Positions 52,622 through 60,672 of a stretch of DNA of 64,000 nucleotides are shown piece after piece. The stretch is from Lachnospiraceae bacterium (GTDB lineage: Bacteria > Bacillota > Clostridia > Lachnospirales > Lachnospiraceae). Position numbers and translations under genes: made by a program. The stretch spans positions 1-64,000 of the forward strand of contig CAJTEY010000002.1 of NCBI GenBank assembly GCA_910575775.1, in the 5' to 3' direction. The notes beneath the pieces are model-generated. The model saw nothing but the letters and a program-made list of their open reading frames with translations, made no database searches and had not been told where the DNA came from. Within the stretch, counting starts at the first letter, position 1; each line of letters opens with the position of its first letter.

Positions 52622-52878
52622 TATCTGTCACTGTCCTCATATAAATTCTAAAGCCTGCTGACTTCATGCCACACTGCCTAAGACCACTTCTCAGCTTCAG
52701 ATATGTAAGGCTTTGAACTTCATTTTATTCCTCTTTGCCATGATTGTAAAGAACATAAAATCCTTTCCTGCATTTACACAGATATCCGGCAGCGCAGCAA
52801 AGACCTTTGCCGGAAGCTCCAGTACAACAGACGGATTTTCAGGCAAAGTGTTTGTTGAAAAGGGAACACGTCGGTGCG
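52622..52878. other. Intergenic region downstream of spoIIID 3' segment
   Basis: I see no supported gene. It contains a short dyad around CCGG (52790-52820), possibly the spoIIID terminator. A 62-codon minus-strand frame exists (52697-52885) but has no ribosome-binding site and overlaps the spoIIID end. Confidence 0.55.
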
Positions 52879-53027
52879 CTAGCACCCGTGCTGGTGCAAA
52901 TATTTCTCTCTTGTAGCCAATCCTCCGCGGATATGTCTCTCCGACTTATTCACATCCAATACCTTTCTTGCCTCTGCCGCCAGGGACGGATTGAGCTGCG
53001 CGAGGCGTTCGGTTACATCTTTATGTA
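52879..53027 (-). CDS. spoIIID: spoIIID 3' segment (split gene)
   Basis: The 48 codons from the shared TACATA read HKDVTERLAQLNPSLAAEAR and continue through KSERHIRGGLATREKY to a TAG at 52879-52881. This is the C-terminal half of SpoIIID, including the KDVTERL end of the helix-turn-helix and the conserved RHIRGG basic region. SpoIIID is the small mother-cell DNA-binding regulator of sporulation. Alone, this segment has no proper start. Its 5' half is at 63767-63898, on the same strand, 10.76 kb away. Confidence 0.9.
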
Positions 53028-53036
53028 TGGTTGTCA
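53012..53036. other. Left attachment site of the spoIIID element
   Basis: The shared core TATGTA is at 53022-53027. Left of it is spoIIID sequence; right of it is element sequence (TGGTTGTCAC). The central dinucleotide TG is at 53024-53025. Confidence 0.8.
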
Positions 53037-54634
53037 CAAATACGAACGGTATTTTCATCCATAGAATTGCCGTTTGATTTGGCGTCTTCTTCACACACGT
53101 CATCCATACCGCTGTCAATCAATACGGTTTCATCCAGCCCCAGTTCTCCAAACAAACGCAGATAGATTTCCACATTTCCTTCCTTATCCACTTCTATTTT
53201 TTGTATGATCTTTTTCAACTGCGCATTAGTCATCTGCCGCACATCGGCGATATCCTCAATCTGCTTAAAGGTATTATTTAACACGCCTTCCAACTGCTCG
53301 CCCTTGGTCAGATGATAGGATACCATTTTCAACTCGTTTTCCAGACGCTCAATCTCTTTTCTCGAACCACCGATCTTCTCATTCAATTCCTCTCTGGAAA
53401 TCAAATCGTCCTCATACATATTCATGTATTTCTCTCTGGCTCTTGTCAGCCTGTTTAACTGGCTCTTTAATTCTTTTTCATATTCAATGTTTTCGTCCTT
53501 CGCCTTATATACCCGCTGAAATTCGCCGACCACATGACGGATTACTTTTTTCTTCTGGCTGAGCATCTGGTTAAAATACTCCTGCAAAACATTGATCAGC
53601 TCGTCCTCGTCAACGGAAACTGCGTTCGGACAGCTATCCGCACCTTTTCCGTTATGCCCGGAACATACCCAGCGGATGTACGTGTTCTTATAGGTGCGTA
53701 CCGTTCTGCGGAACGACCAACCACATTCCTTACAGCGGATTAAGGTCGAAAAAAGGTGCTTATTACTCTGCCGTTCTTTCTTCATATTAAAAGCCGCGTG
53801 TCGTCCATGAAGAATCTCCTGTGCCTTCTCATAATCTTCCTGCTCGATAATCTTTAACTCAGGACGATCCACGACCATCCATTCCGTCTCGTCCTTTTCT
53901 TTTCTCTGTCCGGTCAGGAAATCCGCCACTTCTTCTTTTCCATTTATAATCTTGCCTGTATACAGTTCATTGGTCAGAATCCGACAGACCGCATTCTGGC
54001 TCCAACTGCAGCCTCGCTTCGTTCTAATACCGCGCTCATTCAGCATATTGGCTATCTTGGCGGCGCCGCAGTTCTCCTGCAGATACCACCGATAAATCTG
54101 TTTTACGATATCCGCTTCCTGACGGTTGATTTCCAGATTGAAATAATCACCGATCGTCTTATCATATCCATACACAATATTGGGCACACGACCTTTTTCG
54201 GCGTTCATTTTCTTGCCAAATTTCACACGCTTGGAAGTATTCGCACTTTCCTCCTGCGCCAAAGCACCAAATATGGTCAACACAAATTCACTGTTTCCCA
54301 TGCTGGTCATATTAGCGGTAAGAAACTGTGTTTCGATTCCCAATGCTTTCAGCTTGCGGACATTTTGGAGCAAGTCCACCGTATTTCTGGCAAAACGGGA
54401 GATATCCTTAACCACCACCATATCGAACAGCCCATGTTCGGCATCGGACATCATTTTCAAGAACTCCTTGCGATTCTTAATCTTTGTGCCGGAAATGCCT
54501 TCATCCGCATATAATTTGACCAAAGTATCCCCTGTTTTCTTTGTATATTCCGCGAAAAATTGTTTTTGCGCTTCCAAGCTGTTAAGCTGATCTTCTTTTT
54601 CTGTAGATACGCGGCAGTATGCGGCTATGTTCAT
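53021..54634 (-). CDS. Large serine recombinase of the spoIIID element
   Basis: A 537-residue large serine recombinase. The resolvase domain begins AAYCRVSTEKEDQ with catalytic Ser10 and continues through DEGISGT and DISRFARNTVD. A recombinase domain (NIVYGYDKTIGDYFNL), a zinc-ribbon domain (CKECGWSFRR ... CSGHNGKGADSCPN) and a coiled coil (about 390-455) follow. It cuts both strands with a 2-bp stagger and would integrate and, with a directionality factor, excise the element. Its stop codon TAA spans the attachment core, so it is created by the junction; in the circle the frame would gain 14 residues. Confidence 0.93.
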   Translation of the reverse strand: MNIAAYCRVSTEKEDQLNSLEAQKQFFAEYTKKTGDTLVKLYADEGISGTKIKNRKEFLKMMSDAEHGLFDMVVVKDISRFARNTVDLLQNVRKLKALGIETQFLTANMTSMGNSEFVLTIFGALAQEESANTSKRVKFGKKMNAEKGRVPNIVYGYDKTIGDYFNLEINRQEADIVKQIYRWYLQENCGAAKIANMLNERGIRTKRGCSWSQNAVCRILTNELYTGKIINGKEEVADFLTGQRKEKDETEWMVVDRPELKIIEQEDYEKAQEILHGRHAAFNMKKERQSNKHLFSTLIRCKECGWSFRRTVRTYKNTYIRWVCSGHNGKGADSCPNAVSVDEDELINVLQEYFNQMLSQKKKVIRHVVGEFQRVYKAKDENIEYEKELKSQLNRLTRAREKYMNMYEDDLISREELNEKIGGSRKEIERLENELKMVSYHLTKGEQLEGVLNNTFKQIEDIADVRQMTNAQLKKIIQKIEVDKEGNVEIYLRLFGELGLDETVLIDSGMDDVCEEDAKSNGNSMDENTVRICDNHT

Positions 54635-54774
54635 GCAATTGCTCCCCTGTCCTTTCTATGGTTTCTGTTACATCTATCTTATTACATGGGATGCCAAAAG
54701 ACAAGCCTTTTCATGCATCCTTCCTGTGATGCTATACATCTTGTCCCTGCCATCTTCTAACTCTGCCTATTCGC

Positions 54775-54808
54775 GCAAAAAAGAATGCCCGCGTTATGCG
54801 AGGCACTC
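54775..54808 (-). terminator. Terminator between small gene and recombinase
   Basis: GAATGCC (54783-54789) pairs with GGCACTC (54802-54808); on the minus strand a run of six T follows. It overlaps the stop region of the 56-residue gene, so the recombinase probably has its own promoter in 54635-54775. Confidence 0.6.
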
Positions 54809-54964
54809 TTCCCTTTCTCCATTATTCTGCTGATCTGCAACCATTTTGATAGCCTGCTCAACTTTTTTCTCATTCACTTCCATAAATACTTTTAATATGT
54901 AGTCGGCGGTCACGTCCGCCGGATTGGGGTTGTGAAACCGATAGTTCAATTTCTGCTTTCTCAC
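54794..54964 (-). CDS. Small conserved-type protein upstream of recombinase
   Basis: A 56-residue protein starting (V)RKQKLNYRFHNPNPADVTAD and ending in a helical, acidic tail. GTG at 54964 follows GAGGAGG at 11 bp. I recognise the NYRFHNPNPADVTADYILKVF pattern as that of small proteins that often accompany serine recombinases in Lachnospiraceae, but not its function. It could be a directionality or accessory factor; this is speculation from position. Confidence 0.6.
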   Translation of the reverse strand: MRKQKLNYRFHNPNPADVTADYILKVFMEVNEKKVEQAIKMVADQQNNGEREECLA

Positions 54965-55092
54965 AGCGGTGTGCTACCTCCTCTCTGACACCCTTTGTCA
55001 ATCTTATGTGGGATGACTATAAAATAGACGTATATGGGATGTCTGTTTATCGTTTGCCATGTTACATTGTAATAATATATTATTAAGAACGC
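54965..55092. other. Short promoter region
   Basis: AT-rich stretch upstream of the 56-residue gene. I looked for a sigma-E pattern and found none convincing. A stretch with ATTACAAT near 55066 is only a weak -10 match. Confidence 0.4.
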
Positions 55093-55230
55093 TCAAAATA
55101 CGAAATACTGGATATTCCCCAATCTCCGATTCATTGCCTCAGGCGTCCCGATATAAGCCAATAATTCATTCCAGAATCTTACAGCCACAGGATGCCCAAG
55201 GCGGCAGGGAATCTCCAAATAATGCCACAT
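55093..55230 (-). CDS. Short protein or gene remnant
   Basis: A 45-residue frame from ATG at 55230 reads MWHYLEIPCRLGHPVAVRFW and ends IQYFVF. The frame is open upstream to 55263 (NDEISELPTK), but a good ribosome-binding site (GAGGAGTAGGAGAG) sits before an ATG in a different frame. This suggests a frameshift near the start, that is, a small gene broken at its 5' end. The family is not recognised. Confidence 0.4.
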   Translation of the reverse strand: MWHYLEIPCRLGHPVAVRFWNELLAYIGTPEAMNRRLGNIQYFVF

Positions 55231-55456
55231 CTTAGTAGGCAATTCCGAGATTTCGTCATTTCTCTCCTACTCCTCTATAAAATGATAAAAATTTATGGCA
55301 GCCCTTATTTATAATAAAGACTGCCCCTTTGATAACACGGTCTACCGCTCTTACATATTTGCAAAACACTTCCCTAAACTATGCATTATTTCATAATCTT
55401 AACTTCCCAAATAAATTACCAAACTCCATCTTTCCATACAATTCATAATAATTGCC
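55231..55456. other. Gene-poor stretch
   Basis: AT-rich sequence with no supported gene between the 45-residue frame and the antitoxin remnant. Confidence 0.5.
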
Positions 55457-55660
55457 TTATGCTCCATACTTTCCTCTCAAATCAGAAACCACCTTATCCG
55501 CTTCACGATATTTTCCTTCTTCACAATGTTCTCTGGAACGCTTTAGCTTTGCCAACAGATTCTCTACTGTTAATGCCTCATACGGGTTATATTCTGCTCT
55601 GCTATTATTCTTGATTTCAGAAGGGAAACCACCATTTGCGACTGTCTGTGTCAAAAACAT
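55457..55660 (-). pseudogene. C-terminal remnant of RelB/DinJ-type antitoxin
   Basis: A 67-residue frame reading MFLTQTVANGGFPSEIKN, then AEYNPYEALTVENLLAKLKRSREH. The first part matches the centre of DinJ antitoxins (after the RHH dimerization helix); the remainder looks like the toxin-wrapping C-terminus. The DNA-binding half is missing. It lies just after the ParE-type toxin gene, so it may be the tail of a second, decayed module. Confidence 0.5.
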
Positions 55661-55715
55661 AGTAGACTCCTTATATTCTCCACATAACAAATATGGCAGG
55701 AACAAAAGATACGTG

Positions 55716-56054
55716 TTATTCCATATCCATCTTTGATAAATGGTATAACTGCTCTCGTTTATCATAAATTACAGCAATCACTTGAACCTTCAAACCCTCT
55801 TCATCTATCCAGAAATATACAAGAAAATTTTTTACTGGCAGACGGTGTATCCCCTTGTGCCGCCATGGTTCTTCATCAACCAACGCTACACGCTGCGGAA
55901 AATGGGTAAGTGATACAAAAGAGTCTTCCAGTGCATCCAGCAGATGAAGTGCCGCATCAGGAGCTTTGAGTTCATACGCAATATAATGTATGATCTCCTG
56001 CATCTGTTCTTCTGCCTGAGAAGTCGTCTTGACTGTATATATTTTTTCCATCAT
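55716..56054 (-). CDS. RelE/ParE-family toxin
   Basis: A 112-residue toxin of the RelE/ParE superfamily. The N-terminal helices (SQAEEQMQEIIHYIAYEL) and the C-terminal strands with RLPVKNFLVYFWIDEE and VQVIAVIYDKRE are typical. ParE members poison gyrase and RelE members cut mRNA; sequence alone does not settle which. The start overlaps the antitoxin stop (ATGA), so the pair is translationally coupled. It would favour retention of the element. Confidence 0.85.
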   Translation of the reverse strand: MMEKIYTVKTTSQAEEQMQEIIHYIAYELKAPDAALHLLDALEDSFVSLTHFPQRVALVDEEPWRHKGIHRLPVKNFLVYFWIDEEGLKVQVIAVIYDKREQLYHLSKMDME

Positions 56055-56353
56055 TGCAGCTCCCGTCTTAAATCTGCAATCACATCAACAGCAGGGCGTG
56101 ACTGATCCGCTTTCGCCTGCGACAGTCCTTTCTCCATAACCTCATTAAATTCTTTTCTCGTCATAGAATCAAGTGAAGCTGGCTCCTTAGGCAATGCAAC
56201 GGAAAAGGGAATACTCTTTGTCATGATGATCTGTTTATAAAGCATATTGATGACAACCGATGCCGGAATACCAAGTTTCGACAATATTTCCTCCGCCTGT
56301 TCCTTCACTTCCGGCTCAACGCGCGCGAGTATATTTGCACTCTTTGTAGCCAT
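56051..56353 (-). CDS. RelB/DinJ-family antitoxin
   Basis: A 100-residue antitoxin. The N-terminal RHH domain (SANILARVEPEVKEQAEEILSKLGIPASVVINMLYKQI) is followed by the toxin-binding tail (PFSVALPKEP and RKEFNEVMEKGLSQAK). It binds the toxin encoded next and autoregulates the operon. A good ribosome-binding site (GGGAGG) precedes ATG at 56353. A partly dyad-symmetric ATTGTATAACTATTAGCAAT lies in the promoter region near 56383-56402. Confidence 0.88.
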   Translation of the reverse strand: MATKSANILARVEPEVKEQAEEILSKLGIPASVVINMLYKQIIMTKSIPFSVALPKEPASLDSMTRKEFNEVMEKGLSQAKADQSRPAVDVIADLRRELQ

Positions 56354-56463
56354 AATGGCACCTCCCTTTTTCTATTATTATATTCTATTGTATAACTATT
56401 AGCAATACACAAACAAAAACAACTACTTCAGTGCAAGTATCGGGGAATGTACCATTCTATGAT

Positions 56464-57048
56464 TCAATTTACATATTCTGCTATTCCGCTCAGTCTTTCT
56501 ATATCATCATTACCCCAATATTGGTTATTCCAGTGATAATACTTGTCTTTTCGCTTCTTGAATATCCGAAAGGGTTCTTTCGTATTATCATATATATGCA
56601 GGACATCACAAACCTCAACTAATCTTGGTATCAAAGCGAGCGCCTTATCATATCTTGATCTGATTTTTTCTTCCGGGACACCATGCCCTCCCAACGCTTC
56701 CCTTGCCTGTACTCTTGCAACGTTTATATCTACATTGGCAGTCAAAACATAGATTCCCCTGACAAAATATCCCTGTTTTTTCGCTCTTTGCAATAGAATC
56801 AGATTCCTTTCGGTAGACAGCACTGTTTCAAAAGTAAAATCCTTTTTACTCTGTATCATGTATTCCCGCAATTCTTCCGCCTTCACTGCCGCTTCCAGCT
56901 CCGTACACAAGGTAGTTCTTTTTATATCGTCTGCGTTGATATACTCGCCTCTGACCTTTGCCATCTGCGTGATCGTTGATTTGCCGCTTCCGTTTGGCCC
57001 GGCGAATACAATGACTTCCGAAAGTCTTACCGCATTATTCTCCGACAT
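56464..57048 (-). CDS. Zeta-toxin-like P-loop kinase
   Basis: A 194-residue protein. Walker A is VFAGPNGSGKSTITQ near residues 14-28; the zeta-family INADDI, FTFETVLST and a late arginine-rich segment follow. Zeta toxins phosphorylate UDP-GlcNAc and block wall synthesis. The ATG at 57048 lies inside the end of the antitoxin gene (14-bp overlap) with GGGAGG directly upstream. The pair is a second addiction module of the spoIIID element. Confidence 0.85.
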   Translation of the reverse strand: MSENNAVRLSEVIVFAGPNGSGKSTITQMAKVRGEYINADDIKRTTLCTELEAAVKAEELREYMIQSKKDFTFETVLSTERNLILLQRAKKQGYFVRGIYVLTANVDINVARVQAREALGGHGVPEEKIRSRYDKALALIPRLVEVCDVLHIYDNTKEPFRIFKKRKDKYYHWNNQYWGNDDIERLSGIAEYVN

Positions 57049-57229
57049 ACTCGCGCCTCCCGTCCGGATATTCAAGATATGCTCTTTTTGTCTCATCATC
57101 ATATCCAGCAATGGGCAGTCCTTTTATCTTTCTCACTTCATTATCTATTCTGATTGACTCTTTGAATCTTATTGTCAATTCTTCATCAGAGATTCCACAA
57201 GTGGAATCCAACTCGTTTATGATCGTCAT
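57035..57229 (-). CDS. Zeta-associated antitoxin-like protein
   Basis: A 64-residue protein starting MTIINELDSTCGISDEEL and ending EYPDGRREYVGE. Size, acidity and overlap with the zeta-like gene make it the likely antitoxin. Similar small partners are common before zeta-like kinases in Clostridia. Its fold is not recognised beyond a helical N-terminal half. Confidence 0.65.
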   Translation of the reverse strand: MTIINELDSTCGISDEELTIRFKESIRIDNEVRKIKGLPIAGYDDETKRAYLEYPDGRREYVGE

Positions 57230-57523
57230 TAGCCTTCTCCTCTCCAATTTTATATAAATCAGTACATTAAACAATTGCCTTGCTTATGACATCCACAGTC
57301 AAACTTCTTACTTTTTTATATTGTACCCTATCTCAGATTTTTCTTCAATCATTCCTATTTTATAATATATGCTGTGTTTTAAATTTGTACTATATCTATA
57401 TATTTAGCCATGGTATGGGGTGGTATTGGCGGTATCCTCACTGCGCATACCACCCCTTGCCATTGTCCGCGCCAATATCCTGCGCCGCAGATAATGAATC
57501 AACAATAGCGGCGCAACACATCA
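57230..57523. other. Intergenic region with a strong hairpin
   Basis: No gene is seen. ATGGTATGGGGTGGTAT (57410-57426) pairs with 57447-57463 with only two mismatches. There is no T run, so it is not a simple terminator. It may be a small structured RNA or recombination site. Confidence 0.55.
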
Positions 57524-57817
57524 TTACTGCGGAAGGCGCATAATCTCTTCCATCTCCATCCGCACCCTGATCCCGTCCCCCATTCCAAAGCGGTATGCTA
57601 CTGCGCCATATACTGCGCCGAAATGGTTGTTTGCCGTTATTGCCTGATTGATTGTGCTCCTCTGCTCCTTTGTAAGTTCCAATTCATCCAGCCTGTCAAA
57701 CGCAACCTGTTGTCGCGCCAGCGCCTCTTGGTAGTCTTTATCTTGCGCCATAATCTCATCCAGCGCATCCCCGGTTCTATGCGCCGCGATTATCTCCAAC
57801 AATCCGTTTTTCTCCAT
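57524..57817 (-). CDS. Hypothetical protein (DUF6809-like)
   Basis: A 97-residue helical protein, MEKNGLLEII to MEMEEIMRLPQ. The pattern QQVAFDRLDELELTKEQR followed by YGAVAYRFGMGDGIRVRMEM resembles DUF6809-type proteins of clostridial mobile elements. ATG at 57817 follows AGGAAAGGCGG at a long spacing; an earlier start at 57853 is possible. Function unknown. Confidence 0.6.
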   Translation of the reverse strand: MEKNGLLEIIAAHRTGDALDEIMAQDKDYQEALARQQVAFDRLDELELTKEQRSTINQAITANNHFGAVYGAVAYRFGMGDGIRVRMEMEEIMRLPQ

Positions 57818-58021
57818 ATCTATAATCCGCCTTTCCTCTGTATGTTTCGCCATGTGTACTCCATCTGCCGCCCAGATTATGTACATTCTCTTACTTTGAT
57901 TAAAAATCGGCACAAAAAGAGCAGATTATCCTATTATCGACAGGACTTCCTGCTCTTCATGCCCCGTTTATATTACTTACCTCAAAACCACCATTCCTAC
58001 AATCAGATTCCCCTGCACTAA

Positions 58022-58939
58022 TCATGCAACGATCTGCAGCGTCTCCTCATCCCTGTTGTACATATATACATGATAGGACAGCCGCTCTTCGACATCTACC
58101 TGTGTATCATTTACTTCCCGCACCATTTTAGCCAGCCATTCATACTCTGTTTCATCTTTTGGCGGCAGTACGATAGTCTCATGCAGAGAACTGGGCAGTA
58201 CAATAAATCTATCCCCCACCTTATCCGCAATCATCCTCAGTGTCCTCTTATCAAGGATTTCCGCTGCCCCGAAACGTTTACTGCGGTTTGTCAGTATATA
58301 CATACTTGTATTCCCCGGAACATTATCGGATGCCGCCGGAAATATGAAATCCGGCACGATACGCTTTACGATGGTTTCAATAATAGCAAGGTCAGCTTCC
58401 CCATCAGCGCCCATAATCATCATAGCCGTCTGGTAAAGGTTTTCTTCTTCCTGCCCCCACATTTCCATATGCCCATTATAGATAAGAATCGTCCCAATGT
58501 CCTCCCGCGCACTATCCCTGGCAACGGCATAATATACCACCGCCAGATCCATAAAAGCCCTGTGCGGTATCTCTTCAAGCAGTTCCTTATTCTGTTCCGC
58601 ATTAATGAGTTTCGGATAAACATTTTCCCGGACGGTTTCCCATCTTTTAAATTCAGATATGTCAAAATCCAGCGCATCATCATCCGCATGTTTCAGGATC
58701 AGCCTGCAGACCTCATCCACGATCTCGCCAAACCTCATCCCATCGGATTCATATTCCCGGTAAAACTCATCCAGATACACGCACGGTCCGATATCTTCTT
58801 CATTTTTCATAACGGCGATCCCGGCACGCTTCACACTATTATTTTTAATCACCTTATGCTCTTTGATCTGAAATGCGCCGCCCACCTTCACGCGGATCTC
58901 TTTTACTACATTTTCTGCAAATTCCTCAAAACTCATCAT
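58022..58939 (-). CDS. DUF5688 family protein
   Basis: A 305-residue DUF5688 protein very similar to the one at 18947-19858, especially in the C-terminal 90 residues (ILDKRTLRMIADKVGDRF and FIVLPSSLHETIVLPP). GGAGG precedes ATG at 58939. Its presence in a second, unrelated element suggests a transferable function that benefits mobile elements. It is divergent from the TetR gene. Confidence 0.82.
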   Translation of the reverse strand: MMSFEEFAENVVKEIRVKVGGAFQIKEHKVIKNNSVKRAGIAVMKNEEDIGPCVYLDEFYREYESDGMRFGEIVDEVCRLILKHADDDALDFDISEFKRWETVRENVYPKLINAEQNKELLEEIPHRAFMDLAVVYYAVARDSAREDIGTILIYNGHMEMWGQEEENLYQTAMMIMGADGEADLAIIETIVKRIVPDFIFPAASDNVPGNTSMYILTNRSKRFGAAEILDKRTLRMIADKVGDRFIVLPSSLHETIVLPPKDETEYEWLAKMVREVNDTQVDVEERLSYHVYMYNRDEETLQIVA

Positions 58940-59018
58940 TTATCATCCATCCTCCGTTCTGTCCATTCTTTCGACCAATCCTACCGGGTTATATTCCATT
59001 TTTCCTACATTCTTAAAT

Positions 59019-59072
59019 ATGAATACATTTTTATATTCATGTATTGTACTTTCATGATTTTTCTGTTATACT
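59019..59072 (+). promoter_or_regulatory. TetR operator and promoter
   Basis: The palindrome ATGAATA/TATTCAT (59019-59025 and 59034-59040) lies just upstream of a promoter TTGTAC (59044-59049), 17 bases, TATACT (59067-59072). It fits autoregulation by the TetR protein. Confidence 0.6.
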
Positions 59073-59091
59073 ATTTTCGAGGTGAGATTAT

Positions 59092-59700
59092 ATGAAAACT
59101 ACGAGAACGCCACAACAAAAGCGTTCGATAGAGAAGCGCACAAAAATATTAGAAGCTGCATTTATATTATTTTCCGAGAAAGGTTTTGAAAATACGAATA
59201 CGGCAGAGATATCACAACATGCCGGAGTTGCAACTGGAACTTTATATAGTTATTTTCAAGACAAGGTTGACATTTATAAAACAGTTTTTGAGAGTTATCT
59301 AAAAAAAGAAGTTTCAAAAATACTATCTGAATTGGAATGTGAAATAAATAATCATACGAATATTAGTCAGTTCATTCTTTTGTGGAAAGACTCTTATTTG
59401 TCCCTTTTTGGAAAGCCAAATAGAGCATTAAAAGAAATCAATAGTGTAATGTCGAAAGTTCAAAGCCTTAATATATTTTTTTCGGACTTTGAAACAGAGT
59501 ATGTGGAAAGCATTTATAAGATATTAAAGGAAAAATACAATCCAGAAATAACATTTGAAAAAGTTTGGATTGCATTTTTACTAATTGATGAATTGAGTAA
59601 GGAGTATGTTTCAAGTAGACATAAAAAAATCAATTATAATTTATTAGAGAAACAAGCGATTGTATTCATAGAAACATTATTAACAAATGACGGAGGCTGA
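59092..59700 (+). CDS. TetR/AcrR-family regulator
   Basis: A 202-residue regulator. The N-terminal HTH is clear: KILEAAFILFSEKGFENTNTAEISQHAGVATGTLYSYFQDK (residues 18-58). The C-terminal ligand domain is helical and not assignable. GAGGTGAG precedes the start. No efflux gene is next to it; the downstream genes are a broken DUF2164 gene and GrpB. The AT-rich block 59092-60531 differs from its neighbours and was probably acquired together. Confidence 0.9.
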   Translation: MKTTRTPQQKRSIEKRTKILEAAFILFSEKGFENTNTAEISQHAGVATGTLYSYFQDKVDIYKTVFESYLKKEVSKILSELECEINNHTNISQFILLWKDSYLSLFGKPNRALKEINSVMSKVQSLNIFFSDFETEYVESIYKILKEKYNPEITFEKVWIAFLLIDELSKEYVSSRHKKINYNLLEKQAIVFIETLLTNDGG

Positions 59701-59702
59701 TT

Positions 59703-59959
59703 ATGAAAAGAAATGTTCTTAATGACAAATTCAAATTAAGTAGTAAACAAGAGCAACAAATTAGGATGAAATCAAAGCATTTTATTTTGATGTTCGTGGT
59801 GAGGAAATCGGAATTATAGAAAAACAACAAATTCTTGATTTGTTTTACGAACATATGACTCCTATTATTTATAATAAAGCACCAGATGATGCACACCATT
59901 GGTGTCAACAACAAGCAGAAAATCTTCAATTAGATTATTATTTATTATATTGTGATTAA
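59703..59959 (+). pseudogene. DUF2164 gene with one-base frameshift
   Basis: The reading starts MKRNVLNDKFKLSSKQEQQIR and breaks near 59764-59768. Continuing in the next frame gives KAFYFDVRGEEIGIIEKQQI and ending LDYYLLYCD, the conserved part of DUF2164. One missing G in AGGATGAAATC would restore the frame. It is either a decayed gene or a sequencing error. It overlaps nothing and is 2 bp after the TetR stop. Confidence 0.75.
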
Positions 59960-59994
59960 GATGGGAGGAAATTATTAGTAAAAAACTTTCAGAA

Positions 59995-60531
59995 GTGAGT
60001 TTGGAAGAACTATTGGAATTATTCCCTATCTATTTAACAGAACATCAGAATTGTTGGTCTAAATGGTATGAAGAAGAGCAAAATATTCTAAAAAGAATTC
60101 TTCCTACTACTAAATTGGGTTTGCAAATATATCATATTGGAAGTACAGCCATTCATGGAATATGGGCGAAGCCAATAGTTGATATATTGATTGAAATTCC
60201 TAACGCTGCTACGCTTATACTTGTAAAAGAACTAATGATTAAAAATGGATATATTTGTATGTCTGAGAGCGATAAAAGAATTTCGTTAAATAAGGGATAT
60301 ACAGAGAAAGGATTTGCCGAAAGAGTATTTCACATTCATTTACGTCTTTTGAACGATAAAGACGAAATATATTTTAGAGATTACTTAAATGAACATATGG
60401 AAATTGCGAAAGCGTATGAAAATTTGAAGTTAAATTTATGGAAAGAATATGAACATGATAGGGATAGATACACAGCAGAAAAAACGGAGTTTGTTAATAA
60501 ATACACAAGATTAGCAAAAGAAAGTTTATGA
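59995..60531 (+). CDS. GrpB family protein
   Basis: A 178-residue nucleotidyltransferase-fold protein of the GrpB/UPF0157 family. Visible blocks are YHIGSTAIHGIWAKPIVDILIEI, FHIHLRLLNDKDEIYFRDYLNEH and the helical tail. The nearest canonical start is GTG at 59995. Upstream in frame lie codons for ISKKLSE that match the usual N-terminus, beginning at ATT (59974) right after GGGAGGAAATT. The true start was probably ATG, now ATT, which is a rare initiation codon. Confidence 0.8.
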   Translation: MSLEELLELFPIYLTEHQNCWSKWYEEEQNILKRILPTTKLGLQIYHIGSTAIHGIWAKPIVDILIEIPNAATLILVKELMIKNGYICMSESDKRISLNKGYTEKGFAERVFHIHLRLLNDKDEIYFRDYLNEHMEIAKAYENLKLNLWKEYEHDRDRYTAEKTEFVNKYTRLAKESL

Positions 60532-60581
60532 AGTGAGTAAGCAAAATGCAAAATAAACCAAAACTCAATAGGGAGTGTAAT

Positions 60582-60625
60582 ATAAAGTGTGTAAGTTACC
60601 GATAACAAAAACTTACGCACTTTAT
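60582..60625. repeat. Hairpin at left end of IS256-type fragment
   Basis: ATAAAGTGTGTAAGTT (60582-60597) and its inverted partner AACTTACGCACTTTAT (60610-60625) lie just upstream of the transposase fragment, with one mismatch. It probably contains the terminal inverted repeat and leader hairpin of the IS. Confidence 0.6.
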
Positions 60626-60672
60626 TTTTATGATAAAGTGCGGTACATTAAAAGAAAGGAATCGAAAGGATT

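Noticed and set aside
52697-52885. 62-codon minus-strand frame after spoIIID
   Set aside because: No ribosome-binding site, overlaps the spoIIID stop region and matches no family I know.
53028-53118. Extension of the 52879 frame upstream of TACATA as a free-standing small gene
   Set aside because: The codons upstream of the core are recombinase sequence in another frame; the conserved part starts exactly at the core, so it is the spoIIID 3' half.
54635-55092. Sigma-E or sigma-K promoter for the recombinase
   Set aside because: I looked for CATACANT and CATANNNTA with proper -35 spacing on the minus strand and found only weak partial matches.
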